In this document: piece by piece, positions 1 through 11,200 of the stretch | Position numbering within the stretch: position 1 is the first letter of the stretch | Layout: every line of letters starts with the position of its first letter | Assembly (NCBI GenBank): GCA_902363125.1 | Contig: CABIZD010000018.1 | Location: 1 to 37,539, forward strand | Length of the DNA stretch: 37,539 nt | Source: Coriobacteriaceae bacterium | GTDB taxonomy: Bacteria > Actinomycetota > Coriobacteriia > Coriobacteriales > Coriobacteriaceae | Direction: 5' to 3' | Translations under genes and position numbers: made by a program | The notes under the pieces: generated by a model | What the model was told of the DNA's origin: nothing | Databases searched by the model: none | What the model saw: the letters and a program-made list of their open reading frames with translations, nothing else

Positions 1-76
1 GCTCAAGGCCGTCGCGAGGAAGCGGCTCAGGGCGATATACGCCGTGATGCGCGACCGGGTGCCCTACCGGGAGTAG
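1..76 (+). CDS. C-terminal end of an IS110-type transposase (partial)
   Basis: The frame beginning at base 2 is open from the window edge and ends at a TAG at 74-76. The 24 visible residues end in RAIYAVMRDRVPYRE. This resembles the last residues of IS110/IS116/IS902-family transposases, which often finish with an aromatic-rich, basic 'Y..L+D..PY' tail. The catalytic parts would lie outside the window, so it cannot be said whether the element is intact. It runs convergently toward rpoD. The match is by eye over a very short stretch, so another basic C-terminus is possible. Confidence 0.45.
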   Translation, partial: LKAVARKRLRAIYAVMRDRVPYRE

Positions 77-120
77 CCCCGACGGTTGACAAAACTATAG
101 GAACACCCAACGACTACATG

Positions 121-156
121 AAAGCGCCCCCAAGCAGATGTGCTTGAGGGCGCTTC
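121..156 (-). terminator. Terminator downstream of rpoD
   Basis: A 15-position stem with one mismatch (arms 122-136 and 141-155, core AAGCGCCC / GGGCGCTT) encloses a 4-base loop at 137-140. It starts 13 bases beyond the rpoD stop codon. The U-tract is short on both strands, so it may serve both rpoD and the convergent transposase. Confidence 0.75.
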
Positions 157-168
157 TTGCTTGCGAGG

Positions 169-1524
<1,356 letters not shown>

Positions 1525-1634
1525 AGATTCTCCCTTCATAGTCCACAGGACTCAATACTTTAGCACACACATTGACGTCTATACCCAAAAAGAAGACTGG
1601 ATATAGGCGAGAATACGCTGGTTGACCACAACAT

Positions 1635-3743
1635 CTAGGCTTGTTCGGTGCCCGCGGCCTCCAGGCCGATCAAACGGAACGGGTCCGCCACGCCGCCGAT
1701 CGACTTTTGCAGTTCGCGTTGACGTTGCGAATCCTGCGCGGCCTGCACGGTCAGCGCGCGACGGGCCTCATCATCGAGTGAACGGTCCTGGCGCAGCTTG
1801 GCCTGTGCGGCACGCATGCGACGCTTGATGGTGTAGAGCTCAAGCGTATCAAGCATAAACACGATGTTCGTCTCGGTGGGGTGCTTGCTCGTCGCGGAGA
1901 TGCGCCCGGCACTCACAAGCGTTGCCGCATCGGGACACACTGAGCGCGCCGCATCCATGCAGGCTGCAGGATCGGTTCCCGGCGGCGTTGCCAGAACGGC
2001 CCATGCAATGGACTCGTGACGCGGGTCAACCCACTCGATGGAGCAGATGCGGTCGGCATACGTGCGGAACAGGTCGGGGTAGCTCGTGAGCATCGTCAAC
2101 AGCTCGCGCTCCCCTGCCAAGGACTTGCGTTCAAGATCGGTAAGAACCATCGGCGCCGCCGCAGCCGGTGCGCCCGAACCGTCAGCCACAGGCACAGCGC
2201 CCATACCATCAGGCACATCGATCGGCGGCAGGTCGTCGACGACCTCCACGGGCGCGGCGCCGTAGGCATCGAGCGGGACGTAGTCGTACGGCTCTTCTTC
2301 GACCGGCGCGGACACCGGCGGCGTCGCGCCCGATGCCCAAGCACCGCGACCGGCATCGCGAGAACCCGACGCCCGACCGCCCGCGCTACCGGACCGCTCA
2401 GTCTGTGCCCGCTGGCGCTCATAGTTCTGCTCACGACGTCGTTCCGCATCCTCGCGCTTGGCGACATCGCGAAACACACGACCCGAGCTCGCGCGCACCG
2501 TCTCCAGATCCAAACCCAGCAGATCGGCAATCTGGATAAAGTACGTGTCGATCATATAGCTGTTGCGCAACGGATAGATAAGCGTCAGCGCATCTTCCAG
2601 CGCCTTAGCGCGACCGCCCGGCGTGGTGATGTCACTCGACTCCTGCAGCGAACGGTAAACAAAGTCCATAAGCGGCTCGGCAGCGTCGATGCGCGTCTGC
2701 AGTGCCTCGCCACCATGTGCGGTGATGAACTCCATGGGGTCGTTGCCGTCGGGGAGCACCACGCAGCGCAGGTCCATGGAATCCTGCTCGATAAACTGAA
2801 TCGCGCGACGGGCGGCCTTCTGGCCCGCTGCATCGCCGTCGAACATATACACGATGCGCTTGGCAAAGCGAGTGAGCGTCTTGACGTGATGCTCCGTGAG
2901 GGCGGTGCCCAGCGTGGCGACAACGTTTTTAATCCCCGCCTCCCAGCAGGCGATGCAATCGGTATAGCCCTCTACCACGATGGCGGTATCCTGCGCGACG
3001 ATAAACTCCTTGGCCCAATTAAAGCCGTAGAGGTTTCGCTTTTTATGAAACACGCTCGTCTCGGCGGTGTTGAGATACTTAGGCTGGCCGTCGCCCATAA
3101 TGCGACCGCCAAAGGCAATGTTGTGACCCTGCTCGTCAAAGATGGGGAACATTACGCGGTCGTAGAAGCGGTCGGCAAGCTGCCCGCGCCCGCGGCTCAC
3201 GGCAACGTTGGCGTCGATCATCTCCTGCGGGGTAAAACCCGCCTGGGACAGGTGCGACACCAGCGCGTTACGGCCCGGTGCAAAGCCCAGGCAGTAGCGG
3301 CGGCAGACGTCGCCACCCATACCGCGGCTGGCAAAGTACTCGCGCGGACGGCCGTCCTTACCGCGCATAAGCATGGTGTGGTAGAACTGGGCGGTCTCGG
3401 CGCACAGATCGTAGATGCGGGCACGCTTGGTACCGCGCTCGCGGCGATCTCCGGTATCGTGCAGCTCAATACCCGCGCGATCGGCTAAATAACGGATTGA
3501 CTCGGGAAAGCTCAGGTTCTCGCGCTTCATGATATAGGTGAAGACATCGCCACCCTCACCGCAGCCAAAGCAATGCCACACCTGCGTGGCGGGGATAATG
3601 TGAAAAGACGGCGTCTTTTCGCCATGAAAGGGGCAGCAGCCCCAAAACTCATGGCCGCGGGGCTTGAGCTCAACCGTTTCCTGCACGATGGCGACTAGGT
3701 CGGACGCAGCGCGTACCTGGTCTTTTTCCTCATCGCTAATCAC
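1635..3743 (-). CDS. dnaG: DNA primase DnaG
   Basis: Makes RNA primers for DNA replication. The N-terminal zinc-binding domain is visible (CPFHGEKTPSF followed by WHCFGCGEGGD, about residues 36-65). The central catalytic core has a TOPRIM fold, with VVEGYTDCIA near residue 253 and the metal-binding YMFDGDAAGQKAA near residue 300. An Ala/Gly/Arg-rich linker of about 130 residues precedes the C-terminal helicase-interaction region. The 702-residue length is somewhat above the usual 600-650 and the extra sits in the linker. The start is GTG (3743), overlapping the ribF stop by 8 bases, with an AGGGGGTGA ribosome site inside the end of ribF. It is therefore probably translationally coupled to ribF. 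Confidence 0.97.
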   Translation of the reverse strand: MISDEEKDQVRAASDLVAIVQETVELKPRGHEFWGCCPFHGEKTPSFHIIPATQVWHCFGCGEGGDVFTYIMKRENLSFPESIRYLADRAGIELHDTGDRRERGTKRARIYDLCAETAQFYHTMLMRGKDGRPREYFASRGMGGDVCRRYCLGFAPGRNALVSHLSQAGFTPQEMIDANVAVSRGRGQLADRFYDRVMFPIFDEQGHNIAFGGRIMGDGQPKYLNTAETSVFHKKRNLYGFNWAKEFIVAQDTAIVVEGYTDCIACWEAGIKNVVATLGTALTEHHVKTLTRFAKRIVYMFDGDAAGQKAARRAIQFIEQDSMDLRCVVLPDGNDPMEFITAHGGEALQTRIDAAEPLMDFVYRSLQESSDITTPGGRAKALEDALTLIYPLRNSYMIDTYFIQIADLLGLDLETVRASSGRVFRDVAKREDAERRREQNYERQRAQTERSGSAGGRASGSRDAGRGAWASGATPPVSAPVEEEPYDYVPLDAYGAAPVEVVDDLPPIDVPDGMGAVPVADGSGAPAAAAPMVLTDLERKSLAGERELLTMLTSYPDLFRTYADRICSIEWVDPRHESIAWAVLATPPGTDPAACMDAARSVCPDAATLVSAGRISATSKHPTETNIVFMLDTLELYTIKRRMRAAQAKLRQDRSLDDEARRALTVQAAQDSQRQRELQKSIGGVADPFRLIGLEAAGTEQA

Positions 3744-4743
3744 GGATGCTCACCCCCTGCTCACCCAAGTTGTGACGAATGTCCTCGATATTACCCTCGA
3801 CGGTCGCGATCAACTCATCCAGCGAATCGAACACGTGCGAGGGACGCAGCCAACGCGTAAACGCCAGCGAAACAGAAGAGCCGTACAGGTCGCCCGTATA
3901 ACCAATTAAATTAGCCTCGAGATGCGCCGAAGCGACATCGTCGGCATACGTCGGCGGCAGTCCGACGTTCACGGCAGCGGGCCACGCGGTGTCATCGACC
4001 AGCACCAGACCCTCATACACGCCATCGGCAGGCACCTGAATACCGTCGGGAACCTGCAGGTTTGCCGTGGGAAAGCCCATGCCAGAGCCCTCGTGACGGC
4101 CGCGAATAACACCGCCACGCACCATATACGGACGGCCGAGTAACTCAGCAGCAAGCTCCACATGGCCCTGTCCCAGCTCATGACGAATGCGGGTGGCGCA
4201 AATGGCCTCACCGCCCTCGCAAAGCAAGTCGTGCCCGTATACGTCAACGCCGCGCTCGGCACCCCAGGCGCGCATCTCGTCAACACCAGAAGCACCGCCA
4301 CGACCCAGCCTAAAGTCGCTGCCAACGCGAATCGATCGAATGTCGACCAGACGCGACACCAGCGAGAGAAAAGCAACATGGTCAAGCGCCGCAACCTCAG
4401 GCGTAAAGGGAACGGCCACCACCGCATCGACCCCAGTTTGAGCCAGAGCATGCAGACGGTCGGCCGTCGTCATCAATTTTTGAGCGGGCGAAGGGCTCAC
4501 CACGACGTCCGGGTCGGGATCGAAGGTAACTACGACCGCCTTGCAGCCATGGGCACGGGCATCACGGACAAGCGCCGCAATGAGCTCCTGGTGTCCACGG
4601 TGCACGCCATCGAACACGCCGATGGCAATCGATGCGGCACCCAGGTGCTCACACTTATCAAACACATCGGCAGTAACGATGCGAGCCTCTTCCGACTCGC
4701 CCGCGAAAAAGATACGCGCGAGCTCGCGAGCGGACAACATCAT
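3736..4743 (-). CDS. ribF: Bifunctional riboflavin kinase / FAD synthetase
   Basis: Converts riboflavin to FMN and then FAD. The N-terminal nucleotidyltransferase domain shows AIGVFDGVHRGHQ (about residues 40-52) and a STRIR-like ATRIRHEL. The C-terminal flavokinase domain shows GRHEGSGMGFPTANL and a DGVYEG segment. At 335 residues it has the normal length for the bifunctional enzyme. The ATG overlaps the truB stop in an ATGA arrangement, and its own end overlaps the dnaG start by 8 bases. ribF next to truB is a common bacterial arrangement. Confidence 0.96.
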   Translation of the reverse strand: MMLSARELARIFFAGESEEARIVTADVFDKCEHLGAASIAIGVFDGVHRGHQELIAALVRDARAHGCKAVVVTFDPDPDVVVSPSPAQKLMTTADRLHALAQTGVDAVVAVPFTPEVAALDHVAFLSLVSRLVDIRSIRVGSDFRLGRGGASGVDEMRAWGAERGVDVYGHDLLCEGGEAICATRIRHELGQGHVELAAELLGRPYMVRGGVIRGRHEGSGMGFPTANLQVPDGIQVPADGVYEGLVLVDDTAWPAAVNVGLPPTYADDVASAHLEANLIGYTGDLYGSSVSLAFTRWLRPSHVFDSLDELIATVEGNIEDIRHNLGEQGVSIRD

Positions 4744-5672
4744 CGAACACCGCCGATTGCCTGCGGAAACACGTGCTCCATGACAAAGCGGCCACCCTCA
4801 ATGCGGGCGAGCGCCTTGAGTCCCCCATCGAGCACCAGCGCAAACGGCGCCTTCGAGGCATCGAAATCGGCAAGCGCACGCTCAACGGGAATGCGTCGGC
4901 CGCAGAGCAGGTCGTCGGCAAGATTGCCCGGCAAGTCAACACGCGTGGCGCCCAAGGCCGCAATGGGATCCAGGGCAAAGCCAGCGGCGGACTCGTGAGA
5001 AAGCTCCTCGACCGCATGACAAGCGCCAATGGAAACAACACCAGAGGCCGTGCGGCGCAGCGCGGAAATGTGCGCGGCGCTCTCACAGGCGCGGCCCAAG
5101 TCGCGAGCGAGCGCACGGATATAGGTGCCCTTGCTCACCGAGAACGCCACGGTCCACACACATGTATCACCCTCGCCGCCCACGGCGATCAGGTCGGCGG
5201 CATAGACCTCGACGGGGCGCGGAGGTAGGTCCACCGCATTACCCGCGCGAGCAGACTTATAGGCGCGAACGCCATTGACCGAGATAGCCGAAAACGCCGG
5301 CGGCACCTGCATCTGCGGACCCAGCATGGCGGCCAAGCGCTCACGCGCATAGGCAGGATCGCGGAGCTCGTCGGCAACAGCCACCGTGCGGACCGCCTCG
5401 CCCTCCGCATCATCGGTATTGGTCTCGGAGCCAAACGAAATGTCGGCGACGTAGTTTTTCGTATCGAGCGTGAGCATGCCCAGCAAACGGGTGGCCTGAC
5501 CCACGCCCACAACCATGACACCCGATGCCATGGGGTCGAGCGTACCGGCATGGCCGACGCGCCGCTCATGGAGAGCGCGTCGGCATTGCGAGACCACGTC
5601 ATGGGACGTGCAGCCCACCGGCTTATCGACGGCGAGCAGCATATTCAATTGAGAAGGCGTTCGACGAGCCAT
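4740..5672 (-). CDS. truB: tRNA pseudouridine-55 synthase TruB
   Basis: Isomerises U55 in the T-loop of tRNAs. The family signature is clear: LLAVDKPVGCTSHDVV near residue 12 and the catalytic-loop motif VGHAGTLDPMASGVM, whose Asp is the nucleophile. YVADISFGSETNTDDAEG follows, then the substrate-binding SKGTYIRALARDLG. A C-terminal PUA-like segment follows. The 310-residue length is typical. A GGATGG ribosome site precedes the ATG. The gap to nrnA upstream is 15 bp and the downstream ribF overlaps by 4, placing it in the middle of the rimP-rpoD run. Confidence 0.97.
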   Translation of the reverse strand: MARRTPSQLNMLLAVDKPVGCTSHDVVSQCRRALHERRVGHAGTLDPMASGVMVVGVGQATRLLGMLTLDTKNYVADISFGSETNTDDAEGEAVRTVAVADELRDPAYARERLAAMLGPQMQVPPAFSAISVNGVRAYKSARAGNAVDLPPRPVEVYAADLIAVGGEGDTCVWTVAFSVSKGTYIRALARDLGRACESAAHISALRRTASGVVSIGACHAVEELSHESAAGFALDPIAALGATRVDLPGNLADDLLCGRRIPVERALADFDASKAPFALVLDGGLKALARIEGGRFVMEHVFPQAIGGVR

Positions 5673-5687
5673 GTACCATCCAATAAG

Positions 5688-6731
5688 TTAGAGCTCGACG
5701 GTCACCGAAGCGGGATCCTCCCCCACCAGCTCGGCCAGCATGGGAAGTGCCACGGCGAGCGTCTCGCGAATTGTTCCGTTGTTGGAAAAGCCGGCGGCGG
5801 CATGATGCCCGCCACCGCCAAAGTTGGCAGCAATCTCGGACACATCGAGGTCGCCCTTGGAGCGCAGGTTGCCACGCACCTTGGTATCGCCCTCAATGCC
5901 CTTTAAGAACATGCAAACCTCGACGCCCATCACCGAACGCACCACATCGACCAGGCCGTCGCACTCGTCCGAGGTGACACCGCAGGCCTCAAGGTCGCTC
6001 TGGTACGCATAGCTATACGCAACGCGCCCGTGGGCCACCGTCTTGATGCGGCCCATAACGATGGACTTGAGGTGCAAAAACTCAACGCGCATGCTCTGGT
6101 ATACCTCGAGTGCCACACGCGCCGGATCGGCGCCGTGGGCAACCAGTCGCGAGGCCGCATGGAACGCGGCGGCATCGGCGTTTTGGTACTGAAAACGGCC
6201 GGTATCGGTAACCAAGCCGCACAGCAGGCAAGTCGCAACGCCATCACGTGCGACAATGCCACAATTGTCCAAGAAGCGGTCGATAATCATGGCGCAGGCT
6301 GCAGCTTCGACGCGCCTCAGACTGAGCTCGGCAAATTCCTCGCGCGCCGGATGGTGGTCGAAACACACCACATGCTTGGAGCGACGAAGCACCTCGGCGG
6401 AATTATTGAGACGCTCGACGACCGGTACGTCCACCGAAATGAACAGGTCCGGATTGCCAGTGTACGCAGATGCCGGCACCAGGCGATCGGAGCCTTCCAT
6501 AAAGCGGTAGATGCGCGGAACCGGGTCATCGTCTGCCAGCAGCAGCGCAATGTCCTTGTTGGGGAAAAACTTCATGAGAGAAAGGCCCAGACCCAGCACA
6601 GAGCCCAGGGCGTCGCCGTCGGGAGAAGTGTGTCCCGAAATCGCAATGGAGGACGCATCCTCGATGAGCTCGAGGATGCGTCGCTGAATATCTGCAGACT
6701 CGCACGAGGCGAGGTCGGCGGAATTAGTCAT
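5688..6731 (-). CDS. nrnA: DHH/DHHA1 phosphoesterase, nanoRNase / pAp phosphatase type
   Basis: NrnA-type enzymes degrade very short RNA oligonucleotides and dephosphorylate pAp. The DHH metal-site motifs are all present: ISGHTSPDGDALGS (about residues 32-45), a middle Asp in LFISVDVP, VCFDHHPAREEF, and GLVTDTGRFQYQ. The C-terminal DHHA1 substrate domain ends in the glycine-rich FGGGGHHAAAGF. The 347-residue length fits. The position between rbfA and truB matches a common Gram-positive order. Its start overlaps the end of rbfA by 8 bases. If its relatives hydrolyse pGpG, it could matter for c-di-GMP turnover, but nothing here shows that. Confidence 0.9.
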   Translation of the reverse strand: MTNSADLASCESADIQRRILELIEDASSIAISGHTSPDGDALGSVLGLGLSLMKFFPNKDIALLLADDDPVPRIYRFMEGSDRLVPASAYTGNPDLFISVDVPVVERLNNSAEVLRRSKHVVCFDHHPAREEFAELSLRRVEAAACAMIIDRFLDNCGIVARDGVATCLLCGLVTDTGRFQYQNADAAAFHAASRLVAHGADPARVALEVYQSMRVEFLHLKSIVMGRIKTVAHGRVAYSYAYQSDLEACGVTSDECDGLVDVVRSVMGVEVCMFLKGIEGDTKVRGNLRSKGDLDVSEIAANFGGGGHHAAAGFSNNGTIRETLAVALPMLAELVGEDPASVTVEL

Positions 6732-7134
6732 CTAAAGCTGCCTCCTGGGCGACATCCGCTATCGGATAGCCGTCCTCGTCCTTTTCGATCGCAAGCGTGG
6801 CGGGAACGTTTTCCAGCGCACGCGTGATGCGCTCGGCCTCATCGGTCGAGCGATCGATGCGAAAATCGAGCTCGGGCGTGACACGCCAATCGAGCGAGCG
6901 AGCCAACAGGCTGCGAATACGGCCCTTAGCGCTTGCGAGCGCCTCCATGACCTCGTCGTAGCGGCTCGCATCGCACGACACGTACACGCGCGCGAACGAA
7001 CGGTCCACCGCGACCTCGACCGCAGTCAAAGTAACCAGGTCGAGACGCGGATCGGAAACCTCAAAGAGCAGGATATAACCGAGCTTCTCGCGAAGCTGCT
7101 CGCCCAGACGGCGGGTTGCCTGCGTTTGCTTCAT
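6724..7134 (-). CDS. rbfA: Ribosome-binding factor A
   Basis: Small KH-fold protein needed for maturation of the 16S rRNA 5' end in 30S subunits. Visible family features are the N-terminal TRRLGEQLREKLGYILLFEVSDPRL, the following LVTLTAVEVAVDRSFARVYVS, and the late TPELDFRIDRSTDEAERI. An acidic tail follows. The 136-residue length is typical. It begins 11 bp after infB, with an AGGGGG ribosome site formed at the infB stop. The infB-rbfA pairing is widely conserved. Confidence 0.95.
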   Translation of the reverse strand: MKQTQATRRLGEQLREKLGYILLFEVSDPRLDLVTLTAVEVAVDRSFARVYVSCDASRYDEVMEALASAKGRIRSLLARSLDWRVTPELDFRIDRSTDEAERITRALENVPATLAIEKDEDGYPIADVAQEAALDD

Positions 7135-7145
7135 AGCGCTACCCC

Positions 7146-9860
7146 CTACTCGGTACGGGCAACCTGGTCGATGCGGTAACCCTCGATCTGGTCGCCGGGC
7201 TTGATGTCCTGGAAGTTCTCCAGGCCAATGCCGCCCTCGGAACCACTCTTGAGGCTCTTGGCCTCGTCCTTGTAGTGGCGCATCGAGGCGATCTTGCCGT
7301 TGAAGACCACGATGCCGTCGCGCACCAGACGCACGGAATCAGTCGCGGCGATCTCGCCCTCTTCGACGCGGACACCGGCGGCGATACCGACTTTGGGCAC
7401 CTTGAAGGTGTCCAGGACGGTCGCGGTACCCGTGGCGACCTCGACCTCGGTGGGCTTGAGCATGCCGATACGGGCGGCGTCGAGCTCCTCGAGGCACTTA
7501 TAGATGACGTCGTAGCAACGGATCTCGACGCCCTCGCGCTCGGCGGCGGAGCGGGCCTTACCATCAGGACGGACGCCAAAGCCGATGATGATGGCGTTGG
7601 AGGCGTCGGCCAGGACGACGTCGGTCTCGTTGATGGCGCCAACAGCGGAGTGGATCGTGTTGATGCGAACCTCGGACTGATCCATCTTGTCGAGCGAGTC
7701 CTGAAGGGCCTCGATGGAACCTTGGACGTCGGCCTTGATGATCAGGTTGAGCTCCTTGACCTCGGCGTCGGCGATAGTCTCGAAGAGGTTCTCGAGCGTG
7801 ACGTGCTTGACGCGGCTCTGCTCCTCGATACGAGCCTTGAGCGAACGCTCGTCGGCAAGGGCGCGAGCCTCGCGCTCGTCCTCGAACACGCGGAACTCGT
7901 CGCCGGCGTTGGGCACGGACTGCAGGCCCAAAATCTCGACGGCGTCGGAGGGACCGGCCTCGGTGACGGCGCGACCCTTGGGGTCGAGCATGGCGCGGAC
8001 GCGGCCATAGGTAAGGCCGGCGACCAGCGTATCGCCCACGTGCAGGGTACCGCGGGTCACGAGCACGGTAGCGACCGAGCCGCGGCCCTTGTCGAGCTTG
8101 GCCTCGAGGACGTTGCCGGAGGCAAAGGTGTCCGGGTTGGCCTTGAGCTCGAGCACGTCTGCCTGGAGCAGCACGGTCTCCAGAAGGTCGTCGATACCGA
8201 TCTTCTGCTTGGCCGAGATGTTGACGAACATGTTCTGTCCGCCCCACTCCTCGGGGATGACGCCATACTCGGTGAGCTCCTGACGCACACGGTCGGGGTT
8301 GGCGCCCGGCTTATCGATCTTGTTGACGGCGACGACGATGGGTACGCCGGCGGCCTTGGCGTGGTTGATCGACTCGACGGTCTGGGGCATGACACCGTCG
8401 TCGGCAGCCACGATCAGAATGACGATGTCGGTCACCTTGGCACCACGGGCACGCATAGCCGTAAAGGTGGCGTGACCCGGGGTATCGATGAAGGTGATCT
8501 TGCGGTCGTTGATCATGACCTGCGAAGCGCCGATGGCCTGCGTAATGCCGCCCGCCTCGCCGGCAGCAACGCCGGTGTGACGGATGGCGTCGAGCAGCGA
8601 CGTCTTGCCGTGGTCGACATGGCCCATGACGGTGACGACCGGGGCGCGCGGCTTGAGGTCGGCGGGATCGTCGTAGAACGAGAAGGTGTTCTCCTCCTCG
8701 GGGGTGATGATCTTGATCTGACGGCCCAGGTCGTCGGCGACGAGCTCGACGAGGTCGTCGGACATGGACTGCGTCATGGTGAGCGGCGTACCCAGCAGGA
8801 ACAGGCGCTTGATGATGTCGTTGGCCGGAACGTCGAGCGCCTCGGCAAGCTCCTGGACGGTAACGCCCTGGGAGACCTTGATGGCGTCGAGGTCCTCGGG
8901 GTTCACGCCCTGGGCCAGCGCCTCCTCTATCTTGCGCTCCTCCTGAGCCTTGGCAGCCTCGCGCTCGCGCTTCTCCTTGCGCTTCTTGCGGCGACCGGTG
9001 GACTCGCGAGAGGCCTCCTCGACGGCGGCACGAGCCTCCTCGAGCACCTTCTCGCGGCTGTACTCCTCGGCCTCGCGAGCCATGCGGCTGTAGTGGTCCT
9101 CTTCGTTGTTGTGACCACCCTTGCGCTTCTTGCCCTTGCCCTGCTTGTCGGGGTTGGGGAAGTCCATGCCGGCAGCGACGTTGTTGCTGGCGTTGGTGCG
9201 ATGGCTGTGTGGACGGCTCTCGGAGGCGTTGCGCTCGGAGTTGTTGTCGGAAGCGTTGCGATCGTTACGACGGCCACCGCGGCGGTCGTTGTTGCCGCCA
9301 CGACGGTTACCGCGCTCGGCAGCACGCTCGGCCTTGGCCTTGTCCTCGGCGTCCTTCTTCCCCTTGAGCACGGTCTCCTGTGCGGCGATCTGGTCGAGCA
9401 GCGAACGGAAGCGCGAACCGGAGTCGGAAGCGGGAACGGCGCGGCGCTGGGCCTCGCGGGCAGCCTCCTCCTTCTCGCGGGCAAGGCGCTCCTGCTCGGC
9501 CTTCTTCTTGGCCTCGGCCTCGGCGCGGGCAGCCTCCTCGGCAGCCTGGGCTGCGGCAAACTGGCGGCGCTCCTCCTCACGCGCCTTCTCGGCAGCGATG
9601 CGCTCGCGCTCGGCCTCGGCGGCGCGTGCGGCCTCCTCGGCGGCAGCCGCCTGCTCCTCGGCCTGCTTGGCGGCCTCGACTTCCTGAGCGCGGGCCTCGA
9701 TCACCGAGGCGAGCTGCTTGCGGACCATGGCGACATAAGCGTCCTCCAAGGTGGAGGAAGCGGACTTAGCAGGAATCTTCATATCGGCGAGATGACCCAT
9801 CAATTCCTTGGAGGTCATGCCGAACTCTTTGGCCAGGGTGGACACACGGACTTTTGCCAT
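7146..9860 (-). CDS. infB: Translation initiation factor IF-2
   Basis: GTPase that places initiator tRNA on the ribosome. The N-terminus has an IF2_N domain ([21 protein letters not shown]), followed by about 300 residues of charged low-complexity sequence: an Ala/Glu/Arg helix and then Asn/Arg-rich and Lys-rich stretches. A second IF2_N-like segment ([22 protein letters not shown]) leads into the G domain with [16 protein letters not shown] (about residues 411-426), [17 protein letters not shown] and [13 protein letters not shown]. Domains II-IV complete it. At 904 residues it is a long, actinobacterial-style IF-2. AGGTGA lies upstream of the ATG. The upstream gap of 91 bp holds two hairpins. 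Confidence 0.97.
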   Translation of the reverse strand: MAKVRVSTLAKEFGMTSKELMGHLADMKIPAKSASSTLEDAYVAMVRKQLASVIEARAQEVEAAKQAEEQAAAAEEAARAAEAERERIAAEKAREEERRQFAAAQAAEEAARAEAEAKKKAEQERLAREKEEAAREAQRRAVPASDSGSRFRSLLDQIAAQETVLKGKKDAEDKAKAERAAERGNRRGGNNDRRGGRRNDRNASDNNSERNASESRPHSHRTNASNNVAAGMDFPNPDKQGKGKKRKGGHNNEEDHYSRMAREAEEYSREKVLEEARAAVEEASRESTGRRKKRKEKREREAAKAQEERKIEEALAQGVNPEDLDAIKVSQGVTVQELAEALDVPANDIIKRLFLLGTPLTMTQSMSDDLVELVADDLGRQIKIITPEEENTFSFYDDPADLKPRAPVVTVMGHVDHGKTSLLDAIRHTGVAAGEAGGITQAIGASQVMINDRKITFIDTPGHATFTAMRARGAKVTDIVILIVAADDGVMPQTVESINHAKAAGVPIVVAVNKIDKPGANPDRVRQELTEYGVIPEEWGGQNMFVNISAKQKIGIDDLLETVLLQADVLELKANPDTFASGNVLEAKLDKGRGSVATVLVTRGTLHVGDTLVAGLTYGRVRAMLDPKGRAVTEAGPSDAVEILGLQSVPNAGDEFRVFEDEREARALADERSLKARIEEQSRVKHVTLENLFETIADAEVKELNLIIKADVQGSIEALQDSLDKMDQSEVRINTIHSAVGAINETDVVLADASNAIIIGFGVRPDGKARSAAEREGVEIRCYDVIYKCLEELDAARIGMLKPTEVEVATGTATVLDTFKVPKVGIAAGVRVEEGEIAATDSVRLVRDGIVVFNGKIASMRHYKDEAKSLKSGSEGGIGLENFQDIKPGDQIEGYRIDQVARTE

Positions 9861-9881
9861 ATGACTTCACCTACCCTTTCT

Positions 9882-9943
9882 GGCACCTTGGGTGCCTAGA
9901 GACTGAACGAGCGTGGGAGACGCGCCGGGACCCGCCCGGCGCG
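9882..9943 (-). other. Two hairpins in the nusA-infB gap
   Basis: A GC-rich hairpin (arms 9921-9929 and 9935-9943, CGCGCCGGG / CCCGGCGCG, 5-base loop) lies just after the nusA stop. A second one (9882-9887 / 9891-9896, GGCACC / GGTGCC) sits about 20 bases before the infB start codon. Neither has a U-tract, so neither is a standard terminator. They could tune infB translation or mRNA processing. Confidence 0.55.
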
Positions 9944-9951
9944 ACCGCGCG

Positions 9952-11199
9952 CTAGATCAGGTCCTCCGCATCATCGAAGGCGTCGGTGTCGTGGACACCG
10001 CAGAAACGGGAGCCGGGACGAGCCTGGTTGCGGCACTGGATGCCGTCCTCGGACACATACTCGCAGCGGCGGACGTCCTCGTCCACCTCGTCACCGATCA
10101 GGTCGGCGGCGGGCTCTTCGTGAACGGGAACGTTCTTGAGGATGTCGGCGGCAAGCGTCTCGGACTTGATGTCGATGTGCCAGCCGGTCAGGCGCGCGGC
10201 GAGGCGGGCGTTCTGGCCCTCCTTGCCGATGGCGAGGGACAGCTGGTCGTCGGGCACGATGACGCCGGCGTAGGCCTTCTCCTCGTCGATGAGGACGCGG
10301 GTGACCTTGGCGGGCGACAGGGCGTTGGCGACGTAGACAGCAGGATCGGCATCCCACAGGATGACGTCGACGCGCTCGCCACGGAGCTCGCCCACGACAG
10401 CGCGAACACGGCTGCCTTTGGGGCCGACGCAAGCGCCCACGGGATCCAGACGGTCGTCGAGCGAGTGGACGGCGACCTTGGAGCGCTGGCCGGGCTCGCG
10501 GGCGATCGACTTGATCTGGACGGTGCCCTCATAGATCTCGGGCACCTCCTGCTCAAACAGACGACGCATGAGCTCGGGGTGGGTACGGGAGATGACAATC
10601 GGCGGACGGCTGTGCTCGCCACGAACCGGCTGCAGGTTGGAGTTGGGGTCGCGAACGTCGATGATCACGGCCTTAATGTGCTGGTTGTGCAGGTAGCGCT
10701 CGCCCATCGGACGCTCGTTGCGCTCGTTCTCGTAACGGCGCTGATCGAAGTGCGGCAGCTCGGCCTCGACGCCCTCACGGATCTTGACGATCGTGAAGTC
10801 GGGCGTGGACTGCAGCACGGTACCGCTGATGACGTCACCGATGCGGCCGGAGAACTCCTCGTAGATCTGCTCGCGGGCGGAGTTACGCACGATGGCGTTG
10901 ATCTCGGCCTTGGCGTGCTGGGCGGCGATGCGGCTCGTGTTCTTGGGGGTGACGTCGATCTCCTCGAACTCGGTGAAGTTGCCCTCCTCGTCCATGGAAT
11001 CGTCGATCGGCTCCAGGCGGTAAACGTAGATCTTGCCGGTGGTGCGGTCGATGGTCACCTTGGCGCCCCACTCAAGATGCAGGATCTCGGCATAGCTCTT
11101 GGCGAGCGACTGCTCCAGGCGGTCGATCAGGTAGAGCTGGTCGATGTGCTTCTCCTGGCAAAGCTCCATCAGGGCGGACATCATGTCGGATGCTGCCAT
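9952..11199 (-). CDS. nusA: Transcription termination/antitermination factor NusA with C-terminal Cys/His cluster
   Basis: Binds RNA polymerase and nascent RNA to modulate pausing and termination. Order: N-terminal domain (residues 1-125), S1 domain ([10 protein letters not shown]...[16 protein letters not shown]), then KH1 ([22 protein letters not shown]...[19 protein letters not shown]) and KH2 ([22 protein letters not shown]). No acidic repeat domains of the E. coli type are present. The last 40 residues contain C379, C389, C400 and H403 (C-x9-C-x10-C-x2-H) in a context like GxxCRN...GSRFCGVH, which resembles a small zinc knuckle and is not a standard NusA part. The start lies 1 base after the rimP stop, with AGGAAGGAA upstream. 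Confidence 0.95.
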   Translation of the reverse strand: MAASDMMSALMELCQEKHIDQLYLIDRLEQSLAKSYAEILHLEWGAKVTIDRTTGKIYVYRLEPIDDSMDEEGNFTEFEEIDVTPKNTSRIAAQHAKAEINAIVRNSAREQIYEEFSGRIGDVISGTVLQSTPDFTIVKIREGVEAELPHFDQRRYENERNERPMGERYLHNQHIKAVIIDVRDPNSNLQPVRGEHSRPPIVISRTHPELMRRLFEQEVPEIYEGTVQIKSIAREPGQRSKVAVHSLDDRLDPVGACVGPKGSRVRAVVGELRGERVDVILWDADPAVYVANALSPAKVTRVLIDEEKAYAGVIVPDDQLSLAIGKEGQNARLAARLTGWHIDIKSETLAADILKNVPVHEEPAADLIGDEVDEDVRRCEYVSEDGIQCRNQARPGSRFCGVHDTDAFDDAEDLI

Positions 11200-11200
11200 C

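Noticed and set aside
1540..1634. Independent promoter for rpoD in the dnaG-rpoD gap
   Set aside because: An extended -10-like TGCTAAAGT is present on the minus strand, but no -35 lies at a suitable distance, so it was left out.
7275..9899. A very long plus-strand open frame opposite infB
   Set aside because: It is the complement of a strongly GC3-biased gene. The translation is Leu/Gly/Val/Asp-rich low complexity with no family features, while the minus strand is clearly IF-2.
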